Assembly (NCBI GenBank): GCA_900553285.1
Contig: USCX01000051.1
Location: 1 to 9,438, forward strand
Length of the DNA: 9,438 bases
Direction: 5' to 3'
Source of the DNA: an uncultured Prevotella sp.
Lineage (GTDB): Bacteria > Bacteroidota > Bacteroidia > Bacteroidales > Bacteroidaceae
A program made the position numbers and the translations under genes. The notes under the pieces are model-generated. The model did not search any database and had not been told where the DNA came from. It saw only the letters and a list, made by a program, of their open reading frames with translations. Positions 1-6,880 of this stretch are shown in pieces (position 1 is the stretch's first letter; each line of letters starts with the position of its first letter).

Positions 1-207
1 CAGACCAGCGTAGTCGCCCTTGACGCATCTGCCATCAATCGTGTCAATACCGTTTATATGACCATTTACTTCTTGGGCGGTTCTGCCGGTACATTCGTTT
101 CTGGTCTGTCTTGGCAACATTATGGATGGACAGGTGTGGTAGTGGTAGGAGTTGCCTTTACCGTGGCTTCCCTGCTCGTAAATTGCCTCAAGCCAAAAAC
201 GGCATAA
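1..207 (+). CDS. MFS transporter, C-terminal fragment
   Basis: This is the 3' end of a gene that begins outside the window; 68 codons are visible in frame 1 before the TAA stop at 205-207. The visible protein has two hydrophobic segments: one around MTIYFLGGSAGTFVSG and a valine/alanine-rich one near the end (VVVVGVAFTVASLLVNC). Between them is SWQHYGWTG, and the fragment finishes with a short charged cytoplasmic tail (LKPKTA). The combination RVNTVYM, then a glycine-rich helix, then WQHYGWTG is typical of the last two transmembrane helices of major facilitator superfamily exporters of the drug/arabinose-efflux type. It would act in the inner membrane as a proton-coupled exporter. The substrate cannot be told from this fragment. 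The family call is fairly secure; the subfamily is inference. Confidence 0.75.
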   Translation, partial: QTSVVALDASAINRVNTVYMTIYFLGGSAGTFVSGLSWQHYGWTGVVVVGVAFTVASLLVNCLKPKTA

Positions 208-235
208 GAGAGTGGATGCCCATTCAGGCTGAAAT

Positions 236-272
236 AATATTGGGAATACTTCTTCCAGACTGAATATTTTTT
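236..272 (+). terminator. weak hairpin plus T-run after the MFS gene
   Basis: AATATT at 236-241 can pair with AATATT at 263-268, and GGAA at 243-246 with TTCC at 253-256. The interior loop between the two stems is uneven (1 base against 6). Six T residues run from 267 to 272. It lies about 30 nt after the transporter stop, which fits a terminator, but the stem is AT-rich and imperfect, so the call is weak. It also abuts the -7 element of the next promoter. Confidence 0.3.
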
Positions 273-273
273 A

Positions 274-281
274 TACCTTTG
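274..281 (+). promoter_or_regulatory. Bacteroidota -7 promoter element
   Basis: TACCTTTG at 274-281 matches the TAnnTTTG -7 consensus of the primary sigma factor of Bacteroidota and is followed by CATCCG, a common setting for these starts. No TTTG or TTG lies at the usual 19-20 nt upstream; the bases there are TTCTT. Transcription would start near 288. This would drive the exported protein at 498, with a leader of about 210 nt, or first a possible small ORF at 314. Confidence 0.5.
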
Positions 282-313
282 CATCCGTAAGAGTTACCAA
301 AACAAGCAAAGCG

Positions 314-493
314 ATGCAGACCACGGCAATCAGGACGGTTGCCTACTCATTACCCGAAAACGAGGTAATTCTTCTAACTCACTTGATTTCAATGATATAT
401 ATTTCTTATACAGATTTACGGAAATACGATACCGCTACCGGTGAGGCTCTTTACATGGCCCATCTGTCTATTATCAAATCACAAATTCTCTGA
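314..493 (+). CDS. possible small protein, 59 aa, uncertain
   Basis: An ATG at 314 opens a 59-codon frame that ends at TGA 491-493, only four bases before the ATG of the next gene at 498. I do not recognise the protein. It is mildly hydrophobic in the middle (VILLTHLISMIYISY) and then polar (TDLRKYDTATGE). In favour of it being real: the start lies about 26 nt after the likely transcription start, and the stop is placed for translational coupling to the downstream start. Against it: no ribosome-binding site, an AT-rich segment with unremarkable codon use, and no recognisable family. It may be only a chance open frame in a long 5' leader. Confidence 0.2.
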   Translation: MQTTAIRTVAYSLPENEVILLTHLISMIYISYTDLRKYDTATGEALYMAHLSIIKSQIL

Positions 494-497
494 TTTT

Positions 498-1442
498 ATG
501 AAAACACCCTTCCGACATCCGACAAAACTATGGTTAACCTGCTTTTTGCTGTTCACCATAGCGTCTGTGCTACGGCCTGTGAATAGCCGGGCTTCCCAAT
601 CGCCGGGTACCACAGCGGCCGACACTCTTTATAATCAGCATTCGTCCGAACTTAGCAACCTTATTTTTGAATATAACAAACTGTCGATGGGCATGTCCGA
701 CGTTCCGCAGGTCCGCGCCGAAGTTGAAGGGCTAATCAGTATGGCTTCGGATGCACTGTCAGAAGGCACGAACCGAGTCAGCGTCGCAAAAAATGAATAT
801 CTCACCCATGCCCAAGCCGCGCAAGAAACGACGTCTGCAAAAATCACGGAGTTGGAAAGCATGGTAAATGACTACATGAGCCAGACACCGCGCGACACTT
901 TCCGCATCCGTGAAATCTTAGACGAGATTGAGACAGTCCGTGAGGAATACGACCGAGAAATTGAACAGCTACTGGCCCAATACATCACCGGTGTTTACGC
1001 AGCGTCGAACGTACTTGCTGATGCCATCAAAGGAATGAACGGCAGTTTCTATCACCTCCAGGCAGCGGCATCCCTCATCCGTATCACCCAAACAGCCCTC
1101 GACACTTATGTAGCCTATTGGCTGGGACTGACCTCCGAACAACAGACTTCGCCAGAAGGACAAGCATTCAAACAAGCTATGGATAATGCGCAAAAAGTGT
1201 TTAGCGCAGACTACGCAGGGCTTGAAGCATACGAGCAAATCAGCGGGACCTTGCAAGAAACATACAATAACCTGCAACTGGTAGTGACAACGGTAAATAA
1301 GGTTGAGACCTCGGCCCGGGAGATATGCGTCCGCACCCTAAGCGGACAACTTGTCTATCGGCATATCGCGCCCGAGCAAGCCCGCTGCCGTTTGCCCCGT
1401 GGCATTTACCTTTTTGACCGTGCAAAAGTCTATATTCCCTAA
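498..1442 (+). CDS. exported helical protein with T9SS-like C-terminal tail
   Basis: I do not recognise a named family. The ATG at 498 is preferred over the in-frame ATG at 441 because it gives a normal signal peptide: basic KTPFRHPTK, then hydrophobic LWLTCFLLFTIASVL, with cleavage likely around residues 30-33. The product has 314 residues. Residues 40-270 are rich in Glu, Gln, Ala and Leu and look almost wholly alpha-helical, with coiled-coil potential around 105-160 (ITELESMVNDYM, REILDEIETVREEYDREIEQLL). Residues 274-314 change character: CVRTLSGQLVYRH, then LPRGIYLFDRAKVYIP at the very end. These match the last two motifs (GxLV and LPxGxY...KVxV) of the type A sorting domain of type IX secretion substrates, but the usual first half of that roughly 80-residue domain is missing. 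Surface or secreted location is inferred. It converges on the transglutaminase gene, with a hairpin between them. Confidence 0.7.
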   Translation: MKTPFRHPTKLWLTCFLLFTIASVLRPVNSRASQSPGTTAADTLYNQHSSELSNLIFEYNKLSMGMSDVPQVRAEVEGLISMASDALSEGTNRVSVAKNEYLTHAQAAQETTSAKITELESMVNDYMSQTPRDTFRIREILDEIETVREEYDREIEQLLAQYITGVYAASNVLADAIKGMNGSFYHLQAAASLIRITQTALDTYVAYWLGLTSEQQTSPEGQAFKQAMDNAQKVFSADYAGLEAYEQISGTLQETYNNLQLVVTTVNKVETSAREICVRTLSGQLVYRHIAPEQARCRLPRGIYLFDRAKVYIP

Positions 1443-1477
1443 ACTTGGAATAAGAGTCGTGCCCATACGCTTCACTA

Positions 1478-1532
1478 TCAGAAAGGCCGCGCCGCAAAGT
1501 TCTTTAAGATATATGCGGCGCGGCCTTTCTGA
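1478..1532. terminator. perfect 19-bp inverted repeat, likely bidirectional terminator
   Basis: TCAGAAAGGCCGCGCCGCA at 1478-1496 is the exact reverse complement of 1514-1532, with a 17-nt AT-rich loop. It starts 35 nt after the stop of the plus-strand gene at 1442 and lies 49 nt beyond the stop of the minus-strand gene at 1582, so it sits between two convergent genes. The arms end in A/T-rich bases on each side (CTTTCTGA read rightward, the same read leftward), so each strand's transcript gets a GC-rich stem closed by a short U-rich 3' side. A long U-tract is missing, as is common in this phylum. Confidence 0.8.
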
Positions 1533-1581
1533 GTGGTATTGCAAACTGTTTTGCCCGTTCTTTACTGCCTCAGCATTTGGG

Positions 1582-4191
1582 TCACAGTTGATGGATGACT
1601 TTCATCATTTGCTCGCCCAAACCTATCGTATACCCCTGAGAGACAAATACTACACGATTGAACGTATCTGCTATCAGGAAAATAGGACGTGAGGCATCTG
1701 GCAGTTTCATGTTGGACGTCATTTCACGGACTATTGCCCCTGTCTGGTCGATACCGTACACCACATTATCCGGCAAAGCAAATTCCGACGCATTGAAACG
1801 GGATGCTTCATTTTCATCGGCAAAGAGCAGAATGATGCCCCTGTCCCACTTTTTCAACCCGTCTGCCACAATCGCCAAGTCACGAAGTGCATGATTGGTC
1901 GGTTCATGGTTGGGCGAAATCATGGCTACCAGATAGTATCCGCGCCCCGTTGTCGAAAGAAGCGATTTCACTTTTTTCTCTTTCAGGTCGTAATAGATGT
2001 TCTCAGAGTTGAACGAACCGATGACCTGCACACCATCCTTGCTCTCGCGAAGCACGAGAGGAACTTTCGTCGTGTCGCCTGGCGTGACCGTGAAAAACGA
2101 CACACGTGTCAGGACGCTGCCATCAGCCATACGCGTACCTGTTGTCAGCATATACTGCCCGGCATCCACTTTTTGTCCCTCCTTAAAGAGTTGTGACCAT
2201 GTGTCTCCCTCATCATAATTGAGCAAGGCGGGAGACCCGTTCACGATTTTGGATAACGTGAAGTGTGTATAATACTTCGGGTCGTCGATATGGGCCACAG
2301 GGCTAAACGGACATTTCACCCAACCGTAGCTTGTTTGGGCTGTCGACGATATTGTGTTGAGCCCGGCATCCTGCCAGTTTTCTTCTGACGCTGCATACTC
2401 TGCACGTCCTGTTACGGGATCGATGCGGGCCGGAATGCCCATCGCCCGTGCGGCGGCCACAAAGAAAATGTCGCGCGAATGTGCATCCGTCTGTCGGGTT
2501 TCCCAAACTGCGCGGGGCGACTGGCAGAGATGTTTGGGATTCCATCTGTCTGATACGGTTATGTTCTCACGGCACCATGCGGCCCATGCCTCAGGAACTT
2601 GGCGGTAATGCGCTTGCTCTGCGGCCGGAATGACTTGGGTGAAGTAGGATTTATAAGGAGTCAGTGGCTCATTATCAACACGGGGGTTAAGCACATACCG
2701 ATAATAAAAGTCACCCGTTCCATCCGGTGTATGTTTGATATGGTCTTCCAGTACTTCCGTCGTTATGTCACGCCGGTCTTTTTCTGAAATCACGGATATC
2801 AGCGCCATCGCCTTGTCGCGCTCATGCTGAGTATGCTTTTCCATGAAATTGCGCAGCACTTCCACGTTGCCGCACGCTTCGGTTAACATCCTGGGTAGTC
2901 CGGCCCAATCGGGCGGTGTCACTTGTATTAAGCGGGCCGCCTCTTCTTCCGACAGGAACGTCCGTCTTACGTAGTCATTCCGCAGCGAGTCCTCATACGC
3001 CAGGCGCTTCCGGTTTTTCTCTGCCTGGTCTTGTGTGACAGAAGGCAGTGTCCCGCTCTGTACGGGCGGATGGACATCCCATTCTTCCGTAACGTTATAT
3101 GAATTTGCTTTGTCAAGGTGTACTGTGACCGTGTCATCCCGGCCCACACTGCACTTTGCGAAGCCCCACTGTTTCCCGTCGGTTGCCCATACAAGCATAT
3201 CACCGCGTCCCGTGGTCATCCGTGCCAGTCCGGCGTCGCTGCTTTTCTTTGTGGCAACGGTATAAAACTCTCCATAGTTGTATATTTTGAACGCTACGGT
3301 CGCGGCGACAGGATGTCCGGCCGCGTTGACCGTACGAACTATCGCCGTGCTCGTGGGGGCGTAGTGGCTGGTCACATTAATTTCCGTGTAGCAGGGTGTT
3401 TGACCGACTACTTCCTCCGGTCCCTCGTAGCGGCCAAACACGTCGGTGTGCATCAGCATCCCTCGCGATGCCGGCGCGTTGAACCACCCCAAGTTAAGGA
3501 CAGGTTCTGGTTCGCAGGCACCGAAGAAGTACCATTTGCCGTCAACCCACGCTTCGACCCATGCGTGATTGTCGTCGGTGTGTGCCCATCGTGGCGTGTA
3601 AACCTGGCGCGCGGGAATGCCTACGGCCCGTAGCGCAGCGACAGTAAAGGTCGATTCTTCTCCACAGCGTCCGTAAGACGTCCGCATCGTCGACAGCGGA
3701 GGACTTGTGCGAGAGTCGGATGGACGATAGGTCACATGTTCATGACACCAGTGATTGACTTCGAGTACGGCATCGTACATAGACAAGCCGCGCACCCTGT
3801 CTTTCAGCATGTCGTAGAAAACCGTCCTGCTGCTGTCGAGCGCTTCATTGTTCACGCGGACGGGCAAAACGAAATGCCGGAACTCACGCTCCGGCACGTT
3901 CTTGCCCCAAGGCATTTCCTGACGTGCCCGCAGTGCGACATCGACATTCTGTAAGAAAAAGCTTCCGCTGTAATCCGTCAGGTCGGGCTGGGGCATGTAG
4001 GCATACAGAAACTCTAACGCCTGACGCTCGGCTGCTGATAGTTGACGATTGAAAATTTCAAAATAGCGGTCTTGACCCACTTCCATCTTGCGCTGGGCAA
4101 AATCATCGCTGACGCGATCGGCCCTGGCCGGTTGTCCGCTGCCGATTAACGCCGCCAGCATGAATGGAAAGATTGCGATGCGTTTGCTCAT
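1582..4191 (-). CDS. exported transglutaminase-like protein with thioredoxin-like C-terminus
   Basis: An 869-residue protein. The ATG at 4191 is chosen over an upstream TTG (4203) because it begins a clean signal peptide (MSKRIAIFPFMLAALIGSG, cut near PARA-D). Residues about 135-255 form a transglutaminase/PNGase-like core with the nucleophile in GRCGEES (Cys176) and the histidine in NHAWVEAW (His209). Where PNGase has an Asp before SCE, this protein has FGACEPEP, so the third catalytic residue is Gly or a nearby Glu. Residues 285-360 look like a beta-sandwich regulatory-type domain. Residues about 495-620 repeat the fold (WCRENITV, AAARAMGIPAR), but the Cys position reads TDAHSRD, so this copy looks inactive. 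Residues 740-869 resemble a thioredoxin/AhpC fold (YYLVAMISPNHEP, ILLFADE, RPIFLIAD) without a CxxC motif. It probably acts in the periplasm or on the surface; its substrate is unknown. It starts 17 nt after the helicase stop, as last gene of the operon. Confidence 0.8.
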   Translation of the reverse strand: MSKRIAIFPFMLAALIGSGQPARADRVSDDFAQRKMEVGQDRYFEIFNRQLSAAERQALEFLYAYMPQPDLTDYSGSFFLQNVDVALRARQEMPWGKNVPEREFRHFVLPVRVNNEALDSSRTVFYDMLKDRVRGLSMYDAVLEVNHWCHEHVTYRPSDSRTSPPLSTMRTSYGRCGEESTFTVAALRAVGIPARQVYTPRWAHTDDNHAWVEAWVDGKWYFFGACEPEPVLNLGWFNAPASRGMLMHTDVFGRYEGPEEVVGQTPCYTEINVTSHYAPTSTAIVRTVNAAGHPVAATVAFKIYNYGEFYTVATKKSSDAGLARMTTGRGDMLVWATDGKQWGFAKCSVGRDDTVTVHLDKANSYNVTEEWDVHPPVQSGTLPSVTQDQAEKNRKRLAYEDSLRNDYVRRTFLSEEEAARLIQVTPPDWAGLPRMLTEACGNVEVLRNFMEKHTQHERDKAMALISVISEKDRRDITTEVLEDHIKHTPDGTGDFYYRYVLNPRVDNEPLTPYKSYFTQVIPAAEQAHYRQVPEAWAAWCRENITVSDRWNPKHLCQSPRAVWETRQTDAHSRDIFFVAAARAMGIPARIDPVTGRAEYAASEENWQDAGLNTISSTAQTSYGWVKCPFSPVAHIDDPKYYTHFTLSKIVNGSPALLNYDEGDTWSQLFKEGQKVDAGQYMLTTGTRMADGSVLTRVSFFTVTPGDTTKVPLVLRESKDGVQVIGSFNSENIYYDLKEKKVKSLLSTTGRGYYLVAMISPNHEPTNHALRDLAIVADGLKKWDRGIILLFADENEASRFNASEFALPDNVVYGIDQTGAIVREMTSNMKLPDASRPIFLIADTFNRVVFVSQGYTIGLGEQMMKVIHQL

Positions 4192-4208
4192 GATATCCAA
4201 CAATTAAT

Positions 4209-6134
4209 TTATGTTATGTGTAAAGATTCTTCTTCGATGCGGGGTGTAGTAATTTCCGACTGCGGGAGATTCCGGATAAAGTCATAGAGCTTTTTGTAGA
4301 AAGGATGACGGCACAGCGTAGGTGCGTGGCCAAGAATGATGAGCTTCATCCGCGCCCGCGTCATGGCTACATTCATGCGACGCAGGTCCGTAAGGAAACC
4401 GATCTGGCCTTTGTCGTTGGCCCGCACCAGACTGATGAGTATCACGTCTCTTTCCTGTCCTTGGAAACCGTCGACCGTATTAACCGTAATAGCCGTTCGG
4501 AAGGGCCGCAGCTCCGTATCATTACGGACCATGCGCCGCAGATACTGCACTTGTGCGCGATAGGGAGATATGATTCCGAAATCGATGCGCTCACTCTTCA
4601 TGCGGTCAGGCCCGATTCGCCTGATGTAATCGCGCAAAGCACGCAGGGTAAACTCAGCTTCGGGTTTGTTGATTCGCCCGAAACCTTCGCTCACAAACTC
4701 TTCCAGACCGGCTGTTTCCTCATTCTCCGTATTTATCCAGGTGAGCGGGATGTCTAAATCGAGAATGCTGCGGTGGCTGACCTCAGGCGCCGCTTTAACG
4801 CGGTTACCATAGAACCACCGGGACGGAAAGGCCATCAGCGTTTCGTTCATCCGGTATTGCACGTCCAACAAAGTGACCGCTTCCGGATGGCGTCTGGCAA
4901 TTTGTTCCATCATCGTGCAGGTCAGTCCGCCCCGCACGGCCTCGGGGCACTTCACAGTCGGAGGCAGTTGCTGATGGTCGCCGGCAAGAACGACGCGTTC
5001 GGCCCGGCGTATCGCAATCCAGCAGGCCGCTTCAAGGGCCTGCGCAGCCTCGTCGATAAACAAAGTACGGAAATGCAGGCCATCGAGCAGCGGACTTGCC
5101 GCTCCGGCCAATGTACACGTCACAGCCCGCGTCTCATCGAAAAGCTGGCGACGGATGCGCCATTCCCATTCGGACGCTTTTTCGCGCAGGGCCTCGACTT
5201 TTGCCTTGAACGAAGCCTGCCGCTCGCGGCGCGGCACGTCATAAAGTTGGCGAATCTGCCGGCGTATGGCCCAAAGACGGGGATAATCAGGGTGGTCAGC
5301 AAAACGGCGCTCATAGCTATGCGCCAACATCGTGTCGGACATGCGCAAAGGATTGCCGACACGCAAGACTTTCACACCCCGCTCGATGAGCTTCTCCGAA
5401 ATCCAGTCAACGGCCATGTTGCTCTGGGCACAAATCAGCACTTGGTTTTCGCGTTTCAGCACCTCGCAGACCGCTTCGACCAGAGTTGTCGTCTTTCCGG
5501 TCCCGGGCGGGCCGTGCACAACCGCGACGTCGTGTGCCCGCAGCACTTCGCTCACAGCATGTTCCTGGGTGGAATTGAGCCACGGCAGCGAGATCCGCTG
5601 TTCGCTCCCCCGGCGGACCGGCCGCGACGCATGGATGATATCACGCAATTCGGCGATTCTCCCTTTCTGGGCAGCAATGACTTCATCGAGCGCCGCAAAC
5701 ATCAGACGGTAGGTGGTCTCGTCAAAACTCAGTTGAACGCCCAGAAGTTCCGGACGCTCAATGGTGGTTAGGGCCGCAACGTCAGGAAGCTCGACCACCA
5801 TCCGGGCGGGTTCAGCGTAACTGACAGTCCCGCATACAGGCAAATAGCGCACGCTCTCCGTCGCGTCTCCCGCAAAGAAGCAGAGAGGACGTCCGGGCTC
5901 AAAGTTATGTTCGATGTCGAGTTCATTACTCCTTGTGATTTCTACCACAAAGCGTCCCAAAGCGTTATAGTAACTTCTTCCGACGCTGACCGGAAACCAG
6001 CAGTCCCCTCGCTTGATTTTACGGCCGATACCCATCGTCTGCGTCTCGCGGCGGAACGCTTCATTCTCGTACTCGTATTCCTTTTGAAGCCATTCGCGCT
6101 GACGGGGGAGGCTGATGTCCGGATGATGCACCAT
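4209..6134 (-). CDS. superfamily 1 helicase, UPF1/IGHMBP2-like (AAA_11/AAA_12)
   Basis: A 641-residue cytoplasmic ATP-dependent helicase. Motifs in order: Q-motif LNSTQ (186-190), Walker A GPPGTGKTT (208-216), motif Ia AQSNMAVD (236-243), motif II DEAAQ (361-365), motif III GDHQQLPP (385-392), motif IV QYRM (426-429), motif V TVDGFQGQERD (553-563) and motif VI RRMNVAMTRAR (585-595). DEAAQ and the QGQERD/NVAMTRAR pair place it with the UPF1/IGHMBP2/DNA2-like SF1B group. The N-terminal 170 residues match the small beta-barrel type domain seen before the motor in IGHMBP2-type proteins. All key residues are present, so it should be active on DNA or RNA; which one is not known. A stop codon lies six codons upstream of the ATG in frame, fixing the start at 6134 or later. 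It follows the preceding gene by 15 nt and precedes the transglutaminase gene closely. Confidence 0.9.
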   Translation of the reverse strand: MVHHPDISLPRQREWLQKEYEYENEAFRRETQTMGIGRKIKRGDCWFPVSVGRSYYNALGRFVVEITRSNELDIEHNFEPGRPLCFFAGDATESVRYLPVCGTVSYAEPARMVVELPDVAALTTIERPELLGVQLSFDETTYRLMFAALDEVIAAQKGRIAELRDIIHASRPVRRGSEQRISLPWLNSTQEHAVSEVLRAHDVAVVHGPPGTGKTTTLVEAVCEVLKRENQVLICAQSNMAVDWISEKLIERGVKVLRVGNPLRMSDTMLAHSYERRFADHPDYPRLWAIRRQIRQLYDVPRRERQASFKAKVEALREKASEWEWRIRRQLFDETRAVTCTLAGAASPLLDGLHFRTLFIDEAAQALEAACWIAIRRAERVVLAGDHQQLPPTVKCPEAVRGGLTCTMMEQIARRHPEAVTLLDVQYRMNETLMAFPSRWFYGNRVKAAPEVSHRSILDLDIPLTWINTENEETAGLEEFVSEGFGRINKPEAEFTLRALRDYIRRIGPDRMKSERIDFGIISPYRAQVQYLRRMVRNDTELRPFRTAITVNTVDGFQGQERDVILISLVRANDKGQIGFLTDLRRMNVAMTRARMKLIILGHAPTLCRHPFYKKLYDFIRNLPQSEITTPRIEEESLHIT

Positions 6135-6149
6135 GTTGCGGATACGGAA

Positions 6150-6797
6150 TTAGGGAATGTCGTACGGGGCAAAGCCACCGTAAGGGTTGGAACGATGTTC
6201 GATGCTCACACCCATTGAGAACGTGTCATTGAATTTCACATGCAGCATGCCTCCCAAACGGTCGTCGTCGATAAATGGGGACCAATAGGGCGGTGCGTCA
6301 TGAGACAGCAGTGTCTTACTTCCGTAGGCATAAAGGCTGACTTTCTCACTTAGCCGGAAGGCGGCCACTCCGGCGATGCCCACCTGTTTGTAGTCATATC
6401 CACCCCAATTCATGTGCGACACATACAATCCGCCCGCCACACTGAACCGTTTGGTCAGCGGGACGGCATACATGAAAGCTGCATCCTGACCGAAACCCAC
6501 GCCCCGCGGAGCATGACTTCCCAGGCCTGCGGTCACATTCATGGAGAGCTGTGCGTTAAACCCTTCGTGCAACAACCACGCGTCAGGTCCTGCACCGTAG
6601 AATGTCGGGATACAACTGTACATTCCGCCCCAGGGAGAAAAGGTTCGGGTAAACGGCGCGTAAAGAGGGGTAGACACACCGAGGCTGTCGGGCAAGGCAG
6701 ACTGGGCTATGGTGTCCCGAGGAAACTCGTCCTGTGCCTGCAAAGCTGAGCCCGAAAGTATGAAAAAAAAGGTCAAAAGACAAATTATTTTGTGCAT
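6150..6797 (-). CDS. small exported outer-membrane-type protein, function unknown
   Basis: 215 residues with a clear signal peptide (MHKIICLLTFFFILSGSALQAQ, cut after AQAQ-like site at about residue 22). The mature part has many short alternating polar/aromatic stretches typical of beta strands, such as FNAQLSMNVTAGLG, FMYAVPLTKRFSVAGGLYVSHMNW, VGIAGVAAFRLSEKVSLYAYGSK and MLHVKFNDTFSMGVSIEHRS. These are separated by Gly/Asn/Asp turns, as in small outer-membrane beta-barrels. The C-terminus (PYGGFAPYDIP) does not end in the aromatic residue usual for barrel proteins, so a surface or periplasmic beta protein is possible. I do not know a named family. It begins 83 nt after the acyl-CoA ligase stop and ends 15 nt before the helicase start, so it belongs to the same transcription unit. 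Confidence 0.65.
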   Translation of the reverse strand: MHKIICLLTFFFILSGSALQAQDEFPRDTIAQSALPDSLGVSTPLYAPFTRTFSPWGGMYSCIPTFYGAGPDAWLLHEGFNAQLSMNVTAGLGSHAPRGVGFGQDAAFMYAVPLTKRFSVAGGLYVSHMNWGGYDYKQVGIAGVAAFRLSEKVSLYAYGSKTLLSHDAPPYWSPFIDDDRLGGMLHVKFNDTFSMGVSIEHRSNPYGGFAPYDIP

Positions 6798-6817
6798 GGT
6801 ATTTAAGTTTTCCTATG

Positions 6818-6880
6818 ACGGCGACAGAAATTCCTGTCACGCCGATAGACGTTCCTGTCGCAGCGACTGTTTTTCCGGCA
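6818..6880 (-). repeat. three abutting 21-nt degenerate repeats
   Basis: The spacer between the ligase stop and the next gene contains units at 6818-6838, 6839-6859 and 6860-6880. The first two agree at 17 of 21 positions and share ACG at the start and TTCCTGTC at the end (plus strand). The third agrees with the first at 12 of 21 positions. The array ends exactly at the ligase stop codon (6881-6883). The first unit can also fold locally (GGCGACAG with CTGTC-CGCC around a short AAATT loop). It could be a transcript-stabilising or attenuating element, or a decayed duplication; function is unknown. Confidence 0.5.

Noticed and set aside
441..497. Upstream start (ATG 441) for the helical exported protein
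   Set aside because: It would place 19 residues ahead of an otherwise standard signal peptide; the ATG at 498 gives a normal basic-then-hydrophobic export signal.
3118..3633. 171-codon open frame on the plus strand within the transglutaminase gene
   Set aside because: It overlaps the catalytic Cys/His region of the minus-strand gene and shows no family-like pattern.
4773..5771. 332-codon open frame on the plus strand, opposite the helicase gene
   Set aside because: It is the antisense shadow of a gene with all SF1 motifs intact; the translated product is rich in Arg, His, Pro and Gln with no domain pattern, typical of reverse-strand reading of a GC-rich gene.
6818..6880. CRISPR-like array
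   Set aside because: The 21-nt units abut without unique spacers and differ from each other, so they are tandem repeats, not repeat-spacer units.
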